DNA of 64,000 bases from Pseudovibrio sp. Alg231-02 (GTDB taxonomy: Bacteria; Pseudomonadota; Alphaproteobacteria; Rhizobiales; Stappiaceae): assembly GCF_900143565.1 (NCBI RefSeq), contig NZ_FREX01000009.1, positions 1 to 64,000 on the forward strand, in the 5' to 3' direction. Both the position numbers and the translations under genes were made by a program. Positions 55,437 to 64,000 of this stretch are shown piece after piece; positions within the stretch are counted from its first letter, which is position 1; the number at the start of each line of letters is the position of its first letter. The notes beneath the pieces were generated by a model that did no database searches, was not told the origin of the DNA, and saw nothing but the letters and a program-made list of their open reading frames with translations.

Positions 55437-55937
55437 TCAGCTTGTGAACTCAGAGAACGCTTCAACCACATCCAGATAGACCTGATGCTTGAACGGGATC
55501 ACAAGGCCGGCAAGGTTCTCGGCTTTTTCCCAGCGCCACTCACAAAACTCCTGCGCATGCCCGTCAGGTGGAGTCAGGATGTTGATTTCGCTGTTATCAC
55601 CATCAAAGCGGAATGCAAACCAACGTTGTGTTTGGCCGCGATACTTAGCCTTGCGCACTTGGCGTTGAAGCTCCTCAGGAAAATCGTAGGAGAACCAGTC
55701 AGGTGCTTCTGCCAGCAGTGTGATGGACTTCACAGAGGTCTCTTCATAAAGCTCACGTCTCGCAGCTTCCAGCGGGTCTTCCCCTTTGTCCAGGCCACCC
55801 TGTGGCATCTGCCAGGCAAACTCTTCAGGAATAGGCTGTTTGTCACCATAGCGTTTGCCAGCCCAGACAAGCCCATCCCTATTGATAAGCATGATGCCAA
55901 CACAAGGGCGAAAAGGAAGAGCGCTGTAATCGGTCAT
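55437..55937 (-). CDS. rppH: RNA pyrophosphohydrolase RppH, 166 aa
   Basis: A Nudix hydrolase that removes 5' pyrophosphate from mRNA and starts decay. The Nudix box lies at residues 47-69 (GGLDKGEDPLEAARREL and ELYEETSV), with PCVGIMLINRDGLVWAGKR before it. The alphaproteobacterial form has Ser where the family has Gly at the end of the box. ATG 55937 (MTDYSALPF) is used. It lies at the end of the ctpA/deacetylase run. Confidence 0.92.
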   Translation of the reverse strand: MTDYSALPFRPCVGIMLINRDGLVWAGKRYGDKQPIPEEFAWQMPQGGLDKGEDPLEAARRELYEETSVKSITLLAEAPDWFSYDFPEELQRQVRKAKYRGQTQRWFAFRFDGDNSEINILTPPDGHAQEFCEWRWEKAENLAGLVIPFKHQVYLDVVEAFSEFTS

Positions 55938-55978
55938 GTCTGGTCCAATAAAGAGAGTTGAGTACATAGTCCCGAAAG

Positions 55979-56055
55979 ATTGCTCCGGTTTTCGGGACTA
56001 CGCGCAGAAGAAAGATTGGAGCATGATGCGTGAGTTCATATGAACGCAACAGGCT
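55979..56055. repeat. Degenerate dispersed intergenic repeat (copy D)
   Basis: GATTGCTCCGGTTTTCGGGA, CTACGCGCAGAAGAAAGATT and GGAGCATGATGCGT, then CAACAGGCTCTAGC. It matches the dispersed repeat with a truncated left end. Confidence 0.45.
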
Positions 56056-57279
56056 CTAGCGTGTGGAATTGATAGCAGAGCTGATTGGAACGAGAGAAAG
56101 ACCACGCTCCTCCAGTCGCTGCGACCACGCCTCCAACGCATTTAACGTAACAGGGAAAGCAGTCGCAGTTGCGACGGCAATGCCGCGTTGACGAGCAATT
56201 GTTTCCAGTTCCAGCAACTGTGTACCAATGGCTTCGGCGCTCAGGTTCTGGTCCAGAACCAGATCGGCCTGCACAAATGGCACTTTCTGCGTCCCGGCAA
56301 CCTCGCTTGCTCTGGAGCGGGGAGACGAACCGTCATCAACATACATCAGGCCACGATCACGAACCTTGCTGAGGAACTCACTCATACGGGTCTCGTTAGA
56401 GGTGAAACGGTCGCCCATGAAGTTGACAAGCCCAACATAATTGCTGGTCTGCCCAAGAACCCAGGAGAGGCGCTCCTCGTTCTGCTTCCTGTCCAGATTG
56501 GTCAACAGGCTTTGCGGGCCAGCATCGTTGTCAGGATAATCAAACGGCTCCATTGGAGCTTGAAGAAGCACTTCATGCCCGGAAAGGCGTGCAGATTTCA
56601 TCCAGCTGTTGATGTCATCACCATATGGAGAAAGCCCCAAAGAGATGTCAGCAGGGAGGTCTTCAATGGCCTTGAGCGTCATATCGGAGTTAAGCCCGAT
56701 ACCATTGATTAAAATAGCAATCCGCGCCTGTGTCAGCGCTGCAGGGTTAGGCCGCCGTGCATAGGCATCCAGCGGGCGAATACCCTCAGCAGAGATCTTT
56801 GGAAGGGAGCCGAACTTGTTGGGCTCGAGCAGCTGATCAATTGGGTCGGTAGAAAGCGACTCGCTTGAGAAGCCACCATCCAGCCCCTCATAATCAACAC
56901 GCCGGGCCAAGTCGACGAGTGATGTTGGCCCACTGGCCTGATCTTGCGCGTTTGCGCCTGCTGGGCGAGAGGGGCGATAGCTGCCATCCTGTCCAAAGCC
57001 ATTGGCATCAAACTGGTCAGACCCAATCTGGGCCAGTTGAGAACCATCCGGTAGGTCAACAATCTCGATATCACTGGGAGCAACACCATCAAGAGCGCTG
57101 GAAAGCTCGATAGTCGCCATCGGCTCGCCACCGTTGGGGTCATCAACAATGCCGATCCAGATAAAGCCGGTGGTGAAAATAACAGTCATGATGGCGACAC
57201 CAATCAGGCCGAGCGGCAATCGCCCGATGCTCCGACGCTTGTTCATTCCAAGCGGAGCTGTCAAATCGCTCCTAACCAT
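56056..57279 (-). CDS. Divergent polysaccharide deacetylase family protein, 407 aa
   Basis: A membrane-anchored protein with one helix near residues 23-43 (LPLGLIGVAIMTVIFTTGF), a Pro/Asp/Ser-rich linker of about 130 residues, and a C-terminal NodB-like fold (DUF610/PF04748): IAILINGIGLNSDMTLKAIEDLP, LQAPMEPFDYPDNDAGPQSL, and YVGLVNFMGDRFTS. The family has lost part of the classic metal-binding His residues. ATG 57279 follows GGTGGGGG. It is next to ctpA and envC, an envelope cluster conserved in alphaproteobacteria, suggesting a role in cell-wall remodelling. Confidence 0.9.
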   Translation of the reverse strand: MVRSDLTAPLGMNKRRSIGRLPLGLIGVAIMTVIFTTGFIWIGIVDDPNGGEPMATIELSSALDGVAPSDIEIVDLPDGSQLAQIGSDQFDANGFGQDGSYRPSRPAGANAQDQASGPTSLVDLARRVDYEGLDGGFSSESLSTDPIDQLLEPNKFGSLPKISAEGIRPLDAYARRPNPAALTQARIAILINGIGLNSDMTLKAIEDLPADISLGLSPYGDDINSWMKSARLSGHEVLLQAPMEPFDYPDNDAGPQSLLTNLDRKQNEERLSWVLGQTSNYVGLVNFMGDRFTSNETRMSEFLSKVRDRGLMYVDDGSSPRSRASEVAGTQKVPFVQADLVLDQNLSAEAIGTQLLELETIARQRGIAVATATAFPVTLNALEAWSQRLEERGLSLVPISSAINSTR

Positions 57280-57351
57280 TGGTGCCCCCACCCTGTCATA
57301 AAATTCCGCCGCGCCAAACGAAGGTTTAGCGCGGCGTCCTTAATCACTTTA

Positions 57352-57427
57352 TAGCATATCCCCGAAATGTGGCTACCGGTTTTCGGAGAGGTATATGCCT
57401 GAAAACAAATAGATAGAAATCGAGCGC
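57352..57427. repeat. Degenerate dispersed intergenic repeat (copy E)
   Basis: AGCATATCCCCGAAATGTGG, CTACCGGTTTTCGGAGAGG, and AAACAAATAGATAGAAATCG; the best-preserved copy of the family in this window. It lies between ctpA and the deacetylase gene. Confidence 0.55.
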
Positions 57428-57454
57428 TCCGAATGAAGCGCCCGATACTCTGAA

Positions 57455-58789
57455 TTATTTGGATTCGTTTGCTGCACTGTCTGCACTTGGTGGGAAGGCT
57501 GCATCAGTCTTCTCGCCGCGGAGCAGGGATTTTGCCAGGTTCAGCTGCACATCTTTGTCTTTGTCCTGTGGGACGTAAGCCTGACTACCAGAACCTTCAT
57601 CGCCTTCTTCGGCCTGAAGGTGACCACGCAGACCTGCTTCGCCTTTGGTTTCAGCACGGCCTTTCAGCTCATCAGGCAGTTCTTGCAAGGAAATGATGTC
57701 AGGGCGGATACCCTTAGCCTGAATGGAGTTGCCAGACGGTGTGTAATAACGAGCAGTTGTCAGACGGATCGCACCATTCGCACCAAGTGGAATGATGGTC
57801 TGTACAGAACCTTTACCGAAGGAACGTGTGCCCAGAATAGTCGCGCGGCGATGATCCTGCAGAGCACCGGCTACAATTTCAGAGGCTGACGCAGAACCGC
57901 CATTCACCAGAACGATCACAGGCGCACCTTCAGTCAGGTCACCGTTACGAGCGTTATAGCGCTGGGTCTCTTCAGCATTACGGCCACGGGTAGAAACAAT
58001 TTCACCACGGTTCAAGAACGCATCAGAAACAGCAATCGCCTGATCCAGCAAACCGCCTGGGTTGTTGCGCAGATCCAGCACAAAGCCCTTCAGGTTATCT
58101 TCGCCGATTTCAGCAGTCAGCTCATCAACAGCATTTTCCAGGCCATCAAAGGTCTGTTCGTTAAACTGCGTGATGCGGATGTAACCGATGTCATCTTCTT
58201 TGTTCCAGCGAACAGAGCGAATGCGGATCACATCACGGGTGATGGTGATATCGGTTGGTTCGTTGATACCTTCACGGCGCACTGTAATGACGATGTCTGT
58301 GTTCACCAGACCGCGCATTTTCTCGACAGCCTCATTCAAGGTAAGGCCCATAACCTGTTCCCCATCAAGATGGGTAATCAGATCGCCTGCCTGTACGCCT
58401 GCTTTGTAAGCCGGAGTGTCGTCGATCGGGGCAACAACCTTCACAAGGCCGTCTTCCATGGTCACTTCAATACCAAGGCCACCAAACTCGCCGCGGGTCT
58501 GCACCTGCATATCGCGGAAGCTCTTTGGAGGCAGATAGCTGGAGTGCGGATCAAGGCTGGTGAGCATGCCGTTGATAGCGGTCTCGATCAGCTTGGAGTC
58601 AGCTGGCTCCTCTACATAATCAGAGCGCACACGTTCAAACACGTCGCCAAACAGATTAAGCTGATTGTAGGTATCAGGAGACGCAGCAGAAGCTGGTTCA
58701 GCAAATCTGAATGGTGCCTGAGAATATGTTACGACCGCCGTAGCCCCCATGACTACGCCAACCAACAAAAGCGATGCTTTCCGTATCAT
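57455..58789 (-). CDS. ctpA: C-terminal processing peptidase (S41), 444 aa
   Basis: A periplasmic S41 protease with a signal sequence or anchor (residues 6-27), a PDZ domain with GGLGIEVTMEDGLVKVVAPI, and the catalytic core: RNNPGGLLDQAIAVSDAFL, GGSASASEIVAGAL (catalytic Ser), GTRSFGKGSVQT (catalytic Lys). ATG 58789 overlaps the envC stop (ATGA). It degrades or matures proteins in the periplasm; CtpA is often tied to cell-wall hydrolase control, which suits the envC neighbour. Confidence 0.95.
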   Translation of the reverse strand: MIRKASLLLVGVVMGATAVVTYSQAPFRFAEPASAASPDTYNQLNLFGDVFERVRSDYVEEPADSKLIETAINGMLTSLDPHSSYLPPKSFRDMQVQTRGEFGGLGIEVTMEDGLVKVVAPIDDTPAYKAGVQAGDLITHLDGEQVMGLTLNEAVEKMRGLVNTDIVITVRREGINEPTDITITRDVIRIRSVRWNKEDDIGYIRITQFNEQTFDGLENAVDELTAEIGEDNLKGFVLDLRNNPGGLLDQAIAVSDAFLNRGEIVSTRGRNAEETQRYNARNGDLTEGAPVIVLVNGGSASASEIVAGALQDHRRATILGTRSFGKGSVQTIIPLGANGAIRLTTARYYTPSGNSIQAKGIRPDIISLQELPDELKGRAETKGEAGLRGHLQAEEGDEGSGSQAYVPQDKDKDVQLNLAKSLLRGEKTDAAFPPSADSAANESK

Positions 58790-60162
58790 CCGCGAACCTT
58801 TTCGTTTTCGGCGCGTGACCACCATGGGTTGGGGTCGATTGCAGTGCCGTCTTTCCTGAATTCTACATATAAAACCGGCTGGTCCAAACTAAAATTAAGG
58901 TTATTAGCGCTTGCGAGGCGCGTTTCTCCCATTTTAGCGATTGGCTCTCCAGCTAGAATAAACTGCCCTAACTCCACCATGACATCGTCCAGCCCGGACA
59001 TAAGGACATGGTATCCGCCGCCTGCATTAACAATTACCATCTGCCCGTAAGAGCGGAAATCCCCTGCATACACCACCCAACCATCAGTGGGGGAGGTGAC
59101 CTGGGCATTCGGGCGTGTCGCAATGGATTGGCCAGTCGTTACGTTGCCAAAACCATCTGCAACCCCAAAGTCTTGCAGGAGTGTTCCAGACACCGGATCA
59201 GGCAAAAGCCCAAGGGTATCCGAAAAAGCAACAACCGGTTTCAATCGGCTCGGATCAGCAAACGGATCACCGGAGGCGATCCGGTTTTGCCGCTCAATGT
59301 CCGCAAGTCGCGCTGCTTCTGCCGCACGACGGCTGCTATCCACTTCTCTTTCAAGGTTAGCAAGCAACTCTTTCAAAGAGGTTGCCTTTTCGGCAAGTTC
59401 CCTGGCGCGAGCCTTCTCGGCTTCCAGCGCTGCAAGGCTTTCCTGCCGTGCTGCCTTCTTCTTTTCTAAAAGCAATTCAACACGATGACGCTCTTCCGCC
59501 ATCTGTATTGCACCACTTCGAACCCGGTTGCGCTCTGCTTCAATTTTTGCTCGAAGCCGAGACAATTCAGCAAGATCACTCGCCAGCGCTTCCGCCTCAA
59601 TCCGCACTTCTGGCATGATTGAGTTGAGCAGGATCGCACTGCGTACCGCACCAAGAGCATCCTGAGGACGCACGACCATTGCTGGCGGCGGGCGATGACC
59701 GATCCGTTGCAAAGCGCTTAAAACTTCAGCTAAAACATCTTTACGTTCATTCAATGACGCCCGGACAGATTGCTCATTTTTTCTGTGCCGGCCCAAGCGC
59801 GCTTCAGTGGCTTCCAACTGGTTTTCCAGTTTCTTCATGCGCTCACCGGTACGGATCAACTCTCCGCTCAGGCTCTCGCCATCACGCTCCAGCGCACGAA
59901 TGGATCTCTGAATTTCTTCACGCTTCTCTTTGGAAAGGGAGATGTTTTCATTCAGGCTGCGAAGCTCTTTTTCCCGTTCCTTTTTTTGGAGCAGGGCAAT
60001 TGCCGCCGGATCTTCGGGGTCAATCTTGCCATCTTCAATTTTAAAGGAGACGTTCGTCAGTTTTTGCGCAGTACTTTGCAGCGGCAGAACAAGCGCTACC
60101 GCAAAAAACAAGGCAAAGCTTGTCACCAATCGGAGGATCAGGTTTCCCCTAAGACGCAACAA
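58786..60162 (-). CDS. EnvC-like murein hydrolase activator, about 458 aa
   Basis: A secreted coiled-coil plus LytM protein. Signal segment LRLVTSFALFFAVALVLPLQS is followed by two long coiled-coil parts (about residues 40-130 and 200-285) and a C-terminal M23-like domain (SPTDGWVVYAGDFRSYGQMVIVN). The zinc ligands of active M23 enzymes (HxH) are missing (LYVEFRK instead), as in EnvC, which activates amidases rather than cutting itself. No ATG fits; the start is probably TTG 60162 with GGGAG upstream, or TTG 60174. It is coupled to ctpA. Confidence 0.85.
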   Translation of the reverse strand: MLRLRGNLILRLVTSFALFFAVALVLPLQSTAQKLTNVSFKIEDGKIDPEDPAAIALLQKKEREKELRSLNENISLSKEKREEIQRSIRALERDGESLSGELIRTGERMKKLENQLEATEARLGRHRKNEQSVRASLNERKDVLAEVLSALQRIGHRPPPAMVVRPQDALGAVRSAILLNSIMPEVRIEAEALASDLAELSRLRAKIEAERNRVRSGAIQMAEERHRVELLLEKKKAARQESLAALEAEKARARELAEKATSLKELLANLEREVDSSRRAAEAARLADIERQNRIASGDPFADPSRLKPVVAFSDTLGLLPDPVSGTLLQDFGVADGFGNVTTGQSIATRPNAQVTSPTDGWVVYAGDFRSYGQMVIVNAGGGYHVLMSGLDDVMVELGQFILAGEPIAKMGETRLASANNLNFSLDQPVLYVEFRKDGTAIDPNPWWSRAENEKVRG

Positions 60163-60444
60163 CTGAACTCCCAAAGTGCAGCGCAGAGCAAAACGCTGAC
60201 CTTAATACTAAAATATCGACGTAGACCAACCCTGCAAAACAACAGGCACGCAGCCCCAAAGCTAACGCCGAGGATAATGCTCCAGACAGCGTTAAGGAAG
60301 TGTCAACCACGTTGAAGGCTTAGCGACTTCCAATAAAAACATCAATATCCATAGCAGTCATTCGGGCGGGTGAAACCGGAATGGGCAAATACAAAACAGA
60401 CTTAGTGGAAGGTATTGGAAAAAGAGAGGCAACCTCCGCACCAT

Positions 60445-60927
60445 TCACGCGCGGTGATACGGATGCCCTGTCAGTATCGTGATGGCGCGGTAGATTTGCT
60501 CGCCGCACAGGATGCGGACGAGTTGGTGAGGCCATGTCATGGAGCCCAGAGCCAGCTTCAGGTCTGCGCGTTGCAGCAGCGCCTGGCCGTGGCCGTCGGC
60601 ACCGCCAATGGCGAGCACCATATCCGAAATACCCTGATCGGCCCAACCGCCAAGTTTTTTGGCAAAGGCTTCGCTGGAAAGTGCCTTACCATGCTCATCC
60701 AGTGCAATCAGGATCGCACCGGAAGGAAGCGCATTGAGCAGCAGTTGCGCTTCTTCGTCTTTTCGATCACTCGTACGGGCAGCCCGACTCTCTGAAAATT
60801 CCACCACGGACACAGACGTAATGCCAACGGAACGGCCAGCTTTGCGGGCTCGGTCCAGATAGCGTTCAAGCATGTCCTTTTCCGCGCCAGCTTTCATTTT
60901 GCCGACGCAGGCAATCGTGACTTTCAT
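60445..60927 (-). CDS. rlmH: 23S rRNA pseudouridine-1915 N3-methyltransferase RlmH, 160 aa
   Basis: A SPOUT-type methyltransferase that methylates pseudouridine 1915 in helix 69 on intact ribosomes. Signature parts: LIALDEHGKALSSEAFAKKL, MVLAIGGADGHG (the knot), and MTWPHQLVRILCGEQIYRA. ATG 60927. It lies between rsfS and envC, the typical order. Confidence 0.95.
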   Translation of the reverse strand: MKVTIACVGKMKAGAEKDMLERYLDRARKAGRSVGITSVSVVEFSESRAARTSDRKDEEAQLLLNALPSGAILIALDEHGKALSSEAFAKKLGGWADQGISDMVLAIGGADGHGQALLQRADLKLALGSMTWPHQLVRILCGEQIYRAITILTGHPYHRA

Positions 60928-61057
60928 AAAGTCTCCGGGATTAGATCGTAGTGACCCGCAAAAAGATCTCATGCAGATGGAGCAGCACCTGCATCAGCGG
61001 CATTTGCCCAGACTCCCTCATTCCCCCAAAGGGGTAGAGAATTGACTGGTGTAATAG

Positions 61058-61080
61058 TCAGTGCTTCAAAGAAGCACTGA
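61058..61080. other. Stem-loop after rsfS
   Basis: TCAGTGCTTC (61058-61067) pairs perfectly with GAAGCACTGA (61071-61080) with AAA loop, 2 bp past the rsfS stop. No T-run; may protect or end the rsfS transcript. Confidence 0.5.
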
Positions 61081-61082
61081 TA

Positions 61083-61490
61083 CTATCCGATGAACTGCGT
61101 CGGTGCAGAGCTATCCGCAGACCACATCTTTTCTACATTGTAGAAACTGCGGACTTCTGGGCGGAAAATGTGAATGATTGCATCACCGATATCGATGAGC
61201 ACCCAGTCACAATGCGGCATGCCCTCAACGCGAGCGTTACCGTAGCCAGCATCTTTCAGATCACGGAGCAGGTAGTCGGCAACAGCACCCACATGGCGAT
61301 GAGAGCGGCCAGAAGCCACAACCATGTGATCAGCCAGAGCAGATTTGCCTGTAAGATCTAGAGATACGATATCCTCAGCCTTGGAATTCTCCAGGCTGTT
61401 GAGGATCAGTGCAAGCACGTCCCCCTCATTGGTGGGATCATGCGGTTGAAGAGGAGCGATGGTGTCCGTCCCTTCATGTTGAGTTGTCAT
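61083..61490 (-). CDS. rsfS: Ribosome silencing factor RsfS, 135 aa
   Basis: Binds ribosomal protein L14 and blocks subunit joining when nutrients are short. Key parts: DIVSLDLTGKSALADHMVVASGRSHRHVGAVAD (split here from residue 42) and WVLIDIGDAIIHIFRP, followed by SFYNVEKMW, the family end. The start is ATG 61490 (MTTQHEG), with 61514 also possible. nadD lies upstream, as in most bacteria. Confidence 0.93.
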   Translation of the reverse strand: MTTQHEGTDTIAPLQPHDPTNEGDVLALILNSLENSKAEDIVSLDLTGKSALADHMVVASGRSHRHVGAVADYLLRDLKDAGYGNARVEGMPHCDWVLIDIGDAIIHIFRPEVRSFYNVEKMWSADSSAPTQFIG

Positions 61491-61640
61491 GGTCAGCTTA
61501 AGAGCCCTCGCCATGGTTAGAGAAAGCAGTACTCTGCCGGTCGAAAAGCCTGAAATGCACAAACTCAAGCCTTCCGTCAAGAAGAATACTCAGGTCCCTA
61601 TGGCATTTTCAAGACACTACTTGCCGTAAAAAGCGTAAAG

Positions 61641-62306
61641 TTACCCTGGGGTGTGTCCTCTATTCCTCAGGAGGGTGGAAGAGGTTTCATCCAGCGGACC
61701 ACGTAAAATGGTCCAGCACGGGGCTTTGCACTCAGGCAGTTGGTCTGCACTTTTTTCTTTTAATTGAGCAAAGGCATACCTTTGGCAAACTTGAGCGGAA
61801 AGAGACGAAAGGGTCGCTTTGGGCCGGTCAACAATTGCCACAGGCACCCCTTCTATAATGCTCTGCCAGTTTTGCCAATGGTGAAAATTGGAGAGATTGT
61901 CTGCACCCATAACCCAGACAAAATTCAGATGCGGTCTGCGCAGCTTTAATTGCTCCACCGTACTTGCCGTGTAAGAGGTGCCAAGCACCTTCTCATAGGC
62001 CGTCACCTTCATGCGTGGATGTCGTGCCAAAGCCTGCGCGGCGGCAACACGTTCTTCCAGGGGTGCGAGGTTTCGGTGAGACTTCAGCGGGTTTCCGGGC
62101 GTGACCAGCCACCAGATTTGATGCAGGTTCAAGCGCCGCAACGCCGTCTCCGCCACCATAAGATGGCCGGGATGTGGGGGATTAAACGACCCGCCAAACA
62201 AACCAATGCGATTGCCCGGTGCAGCATAGGGAAGGCGCATCCAGTCTGGTTGCACAATCCCAAGCTTGCCGTGGCTATCGCCCATTGTGGGGTCGGGGTT
62301 CGTCAT
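61641..62306 (-). CDS. nadD: Nicotinate-nucleotide adenylyltransferase NadD, 221 aa
   Basis: Joins NaMN and ATP to NaAD in NAD synthesis. [15 protein letters not shown] (about residues 35-49) is the nucleotidyltransferase HxGH signature, and [11 protein letters not shown] the C-terminal SSTxxR motif. The ATG overlaps the proA stop (ATGA), so it is translated with proA. Confidence 0.95.
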   Translation of the reverse strand: MTNPDPTMGDSHGKLGIVQPDWMRLPYAAPGNRIGLFGGSFNPPHPGHLMVAETALRRLNLHQIWWLVTPGNPLKSHRNLAPLEERVAAAQALARHPRMKVTAYEKVLGTSYTASTVEQLKLRRPHLNFVWVMGADNLSNFHHWQNWQSIIEGVPVAIVDRPKATLSSLSAQVCQRYAFAQLKEKSADQLPECKAPCWTILRGPLDETSSTLLRNRGHTPG

Positions 62307-63598
62307 GGACGCGTTTGGCCGTTCCCGCGAACCACGTATTTGAAGCTGGTCAGCTGTTCCACACCAACAGGTCCGCGTGCATGCATGCGGCCAGTTGCGA
62401 TGCCAATTTCGGCGCCCATGCCAAACTCACCACCATCAGCAAACTGTGTGGATGCATTGTGAAGAACGATAGCCGAGTCCACTTCTGCAAGGAATTTGCG
62501 GGCCGCAATCTGGTCTTCTGTGATGATACAGTCCGTGTGATTGGAACCGTAGATCCCGATATGCTCAATCGCATCTTCCAGACCGCCAACAATCTTCACA
62601 GAAATGATCGCATCCAGATATTCAGTCGACCAGTCATCGTCAGTCGCCTCAGAAGCGGTTGGGCAAAGCATCATGACGTCTTCATCACCGCGTATCTGGC
62701 AGCCTTTTTGTTGAAGAGCAGCAAGAATTGGCGGCAAAATGGTTGCTGCCACAGCTTCATCAACCAGCAGTGTCTCGGCTGCACCACAAATGCCCGTCCG
62801 GCGCATCTTGGAGTTGATGGTGATTTCAATCGCCTTATCCAGATCGGCCTTTTTGTCGATGAAGATATGAACCAGACCCTCCAGATGCGCAAACACAGGC
62901 ACACGTGCCTCATCCTGAACGCGTGCAACAAGGCTCTTGCCACCACGCGGAATGATCACATCAAGATTACCATCCAGGCCTTTCAGCATTTCACCAACAG
63001 CAGCACGGTCTTTCACCGGCACAATCTGTATGGCATCTACCGGCAGTCCGGCGTCTGCAAGGCCAGCCTGCAAAGCTTTATAGATAGCAAGGTTGGAGTT
63101 GATGGTGTCTGATCCGCCGCGCAGTACAACAGCATTACCAGCCTTCAGGCACAGTGCTCCTGCATCCGCAGTCACGTTCGGACGGCTCTCGTAGATTACG
63201 CCAATTACACCAAGAGGCGTGCGGACGCGCGAGATGTCCAGACCGTTCGGGCGTTTCCAGTCCGCAATCGTAGAACCGACAGGGTCGTCCAGCTTGGCAA
63301 TGTCTTCCAGCGCGCAGGCAATGGCTTCAATGCGCTCTTCGTTCAATGTGCCGCGATCAACAAAGGATGCCAGCTGACCATTGGCCTGCATGCTTTCCAG
63401 ATCAATCGCATTCGCTTTGAGGATCTCAGGGGTTGCAGAGCGAACGGCAGCTGCCATCGCTTCCAGGCCTTTGTTCTTCTGGCTTGTGGGGGCAATGGCA
63501 AGAGTACGTGCAGCAGCGCGTGCCTTTTTGCCAAGAGTTGCCATCAGGTCGCGAACATCGGTGTTGTCCGCATTTGCCACTTCAGAAGTATTCAGCAT
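62303..63598 (-). CDS. proA: Gamma-glutamyl phosphate reductase ProA, 431 aa
   Basis: Reduces glutamyl-5-phosphate to the semialdehyde in proline synthesis. Aldehyde-dehydrogenase-like: [29 protein letters not shown], and [17 protein letters not shown] with the catalytic Cys. ATG 63598 with AAGGG upstream; a TTG at 63604 is an alternative. It overlaps nadD and follows proB. Confidence 0.95.
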   Translation of the reverse strand: MLNTSEVANADNTDVRDLMATLGKKARAAARTLAIAPTSQKNKGLEAMAAAVRSATPEILKANAIDLESMQANGQLASFVDRGTLNEERIEAIACALEDIAKLDDPVGSTIADWKRPNGLDISRVRTPLGVIGVIYESRPNVTADAGALCLKAGNAVVLRGGSDTINSNLAIYKALQAGLADAGLPVDAIQIVPVKDRAAVGEMLKGLDGNLDVIIPRGGKSLVARVQDEARVPVFAHLEGLVHIFIDKKADLDKAIEITINSKMRRTGICGAAETLLVDEAVAATILPPILAALQQKGCQIRGDEDVMMLCPTASEATDDDWSTEYLDAIISVKIVGGLEDAIEHIGIYGSNHTDCIITEDQIAARKFLAEVDSAIVLHNASTQFADGGEFGMGAEIGIATGRMHARGPVGVEQLTSFKYVVRGNGQTRP

Positions 63599-63650
63599 CT
63601 GCAAAACCCTTAAGTCATCACTGGTTGAACTTGGTCAACCTAAACAGTTT

Positions 63651-64000
63651 CTATGAATTGTCCAAATCAGATGTAGAGAGCACAAGGTCGTCCGTATGGA
63701 CCATCTCTGCCCGTCCCGGATAGCCAACAATGGCTTCAATTTCTTTGCTGTTGCGCCCGATGATGAGAGAGGCCTCACCGTAATCATAGGCCACAAGACC
63801 GCGACCCACATCGTGCCCGTCCGCATCTATAATACGCACAGCATCACCACGTGTGAATGTGCCATCCACTTTGGTCACCCCTGCTGGCAGCAGGCTCTTG
63901 CCCGCCTTCACAGCTTTTAGCGCACCTGCATCCAGCTGAATGGTGCCATGCGGCTTCAGGTGACCGCTGATCCACGTTTTGCGGGCGCGGGCGGGTGAGG
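63651..64000 (-). CDS. proB: Glutamate 5-kinase ProB, C-terminal part (cut by window edge)
   Basis: Only the C-terminal region is in the window; the gene begins beyond 64000. The visible part reads ARKTWISGHLKPHGTIQLD, then GALKAVKAGKSLLPAGVTKV and the PUA domain (FTRGDAVRIIDADGHDVGRG, NSKEIEAIVGYPGRAE). This matches the end of ProB, which phosphorylates glutamate as the first step to proline. It is followed 52 bp on by proA. Confidence 0.93.
   Translation of the reverse strand, partial: SPARARKTWISGHLKPHGTIQLDAGALKAVKAGKSLLPAGVTKVDGTFTRGDAVRIIDADGHDVGRGLVAYDYGEASLIIGRNSKEIEAIVGYPGRAEMVHTDDLVLSTSDLDNS

Overview
The window looks like chromosomal DNA of a marine alphaproteobacterium, most probably of the Stappiaceae/Pseudovibrio type. 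This is inference from gene content and order: addB-addA, lptC-lptA-lptB-rpoN-hpf-ptsN, proB-proA-nadD-rsfS-rlmH-envC-ctpA, a CP4-like class II aroA beside cmk and rpsA, an fzlA-queG pair, an hsp20-DUF1150 pair and a TIGR02300-type protein. GC content is moderate, and intergenic repeats of the type common in Rhizobiales are scattered through the window. No prophage, transposase, CRISPR array or rRNA operon was seen.

Layout. 1-6.1 kb is accessory: an orphan gene, a compact RTX Ca-binding protein, a UGT-like glycosyltransferase, a VOC protein divergent from an HxlR-type regulator with a clear operator between them, and a membrane protein. 6.1-14.1 kb holds the AddAB recombination nuclease, thioredoxin and GrpE. 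14.1-15.6 kb is a small insert-like segment with two orphan envelope genes, flanked by two copies of the same terminator. 15.8-27.6 kb holds a TRIC/UPF0126 membrane protein, an ornithine cyclodeaminase homologue, the sppA-ihfB-lapA operon, chorismate mutase, an SDR with a degenerate active site, an acetyltransferase, then aroA-cmk and rpsA, and a TIGR02300-type protein. Two identical tRNA-Ala genes follow at 27.7-28.0 kb.

28-38 kb carries a photolyase, a fasciclin protein, the sn-glycerol-3-phosphate importer ugpBAEC, the haem-utilisation pair hutW-hutX and a MAPEG protein. 38.3-45.5 kb has hsp20 behind a heat-shock promoter, the nitrogen-PTS/RpoN/Lpt block, RNase D and tRNA-Leu(CAG). 45.7-55.4 kb has an NDUFA9-like protein, an unrecognised 395-residue protein with a coiled-coil front half and a possible cysteine-hydrolase back half, uppP, fzlA, queG, an SDR/TetR divergent pair, an XRE-2TM protein, hisC, a MarR regulator with a perfect operator, and a DUF1992 protein. 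55.4-64 kb is a mostly co-directional minus-strand housekeeping run (rppH, polysaccharide deacetylase-like protein, ctpA, envC, rlmH, rsfS, nadD, proA, proB cut by the window edge).

Most of the window is ordinary core genome. The best candidates for something new are the 395-residue protein at 46.9 kb (possible secreted effector), a minus-strand stem-loop at 19.86 kb that exposes an anti-Shine-Dalgarno sequence and ends in a U-tract (possible regulatory sRNA), and the terminator-flanked orphan pair at 14-15.6 kb.
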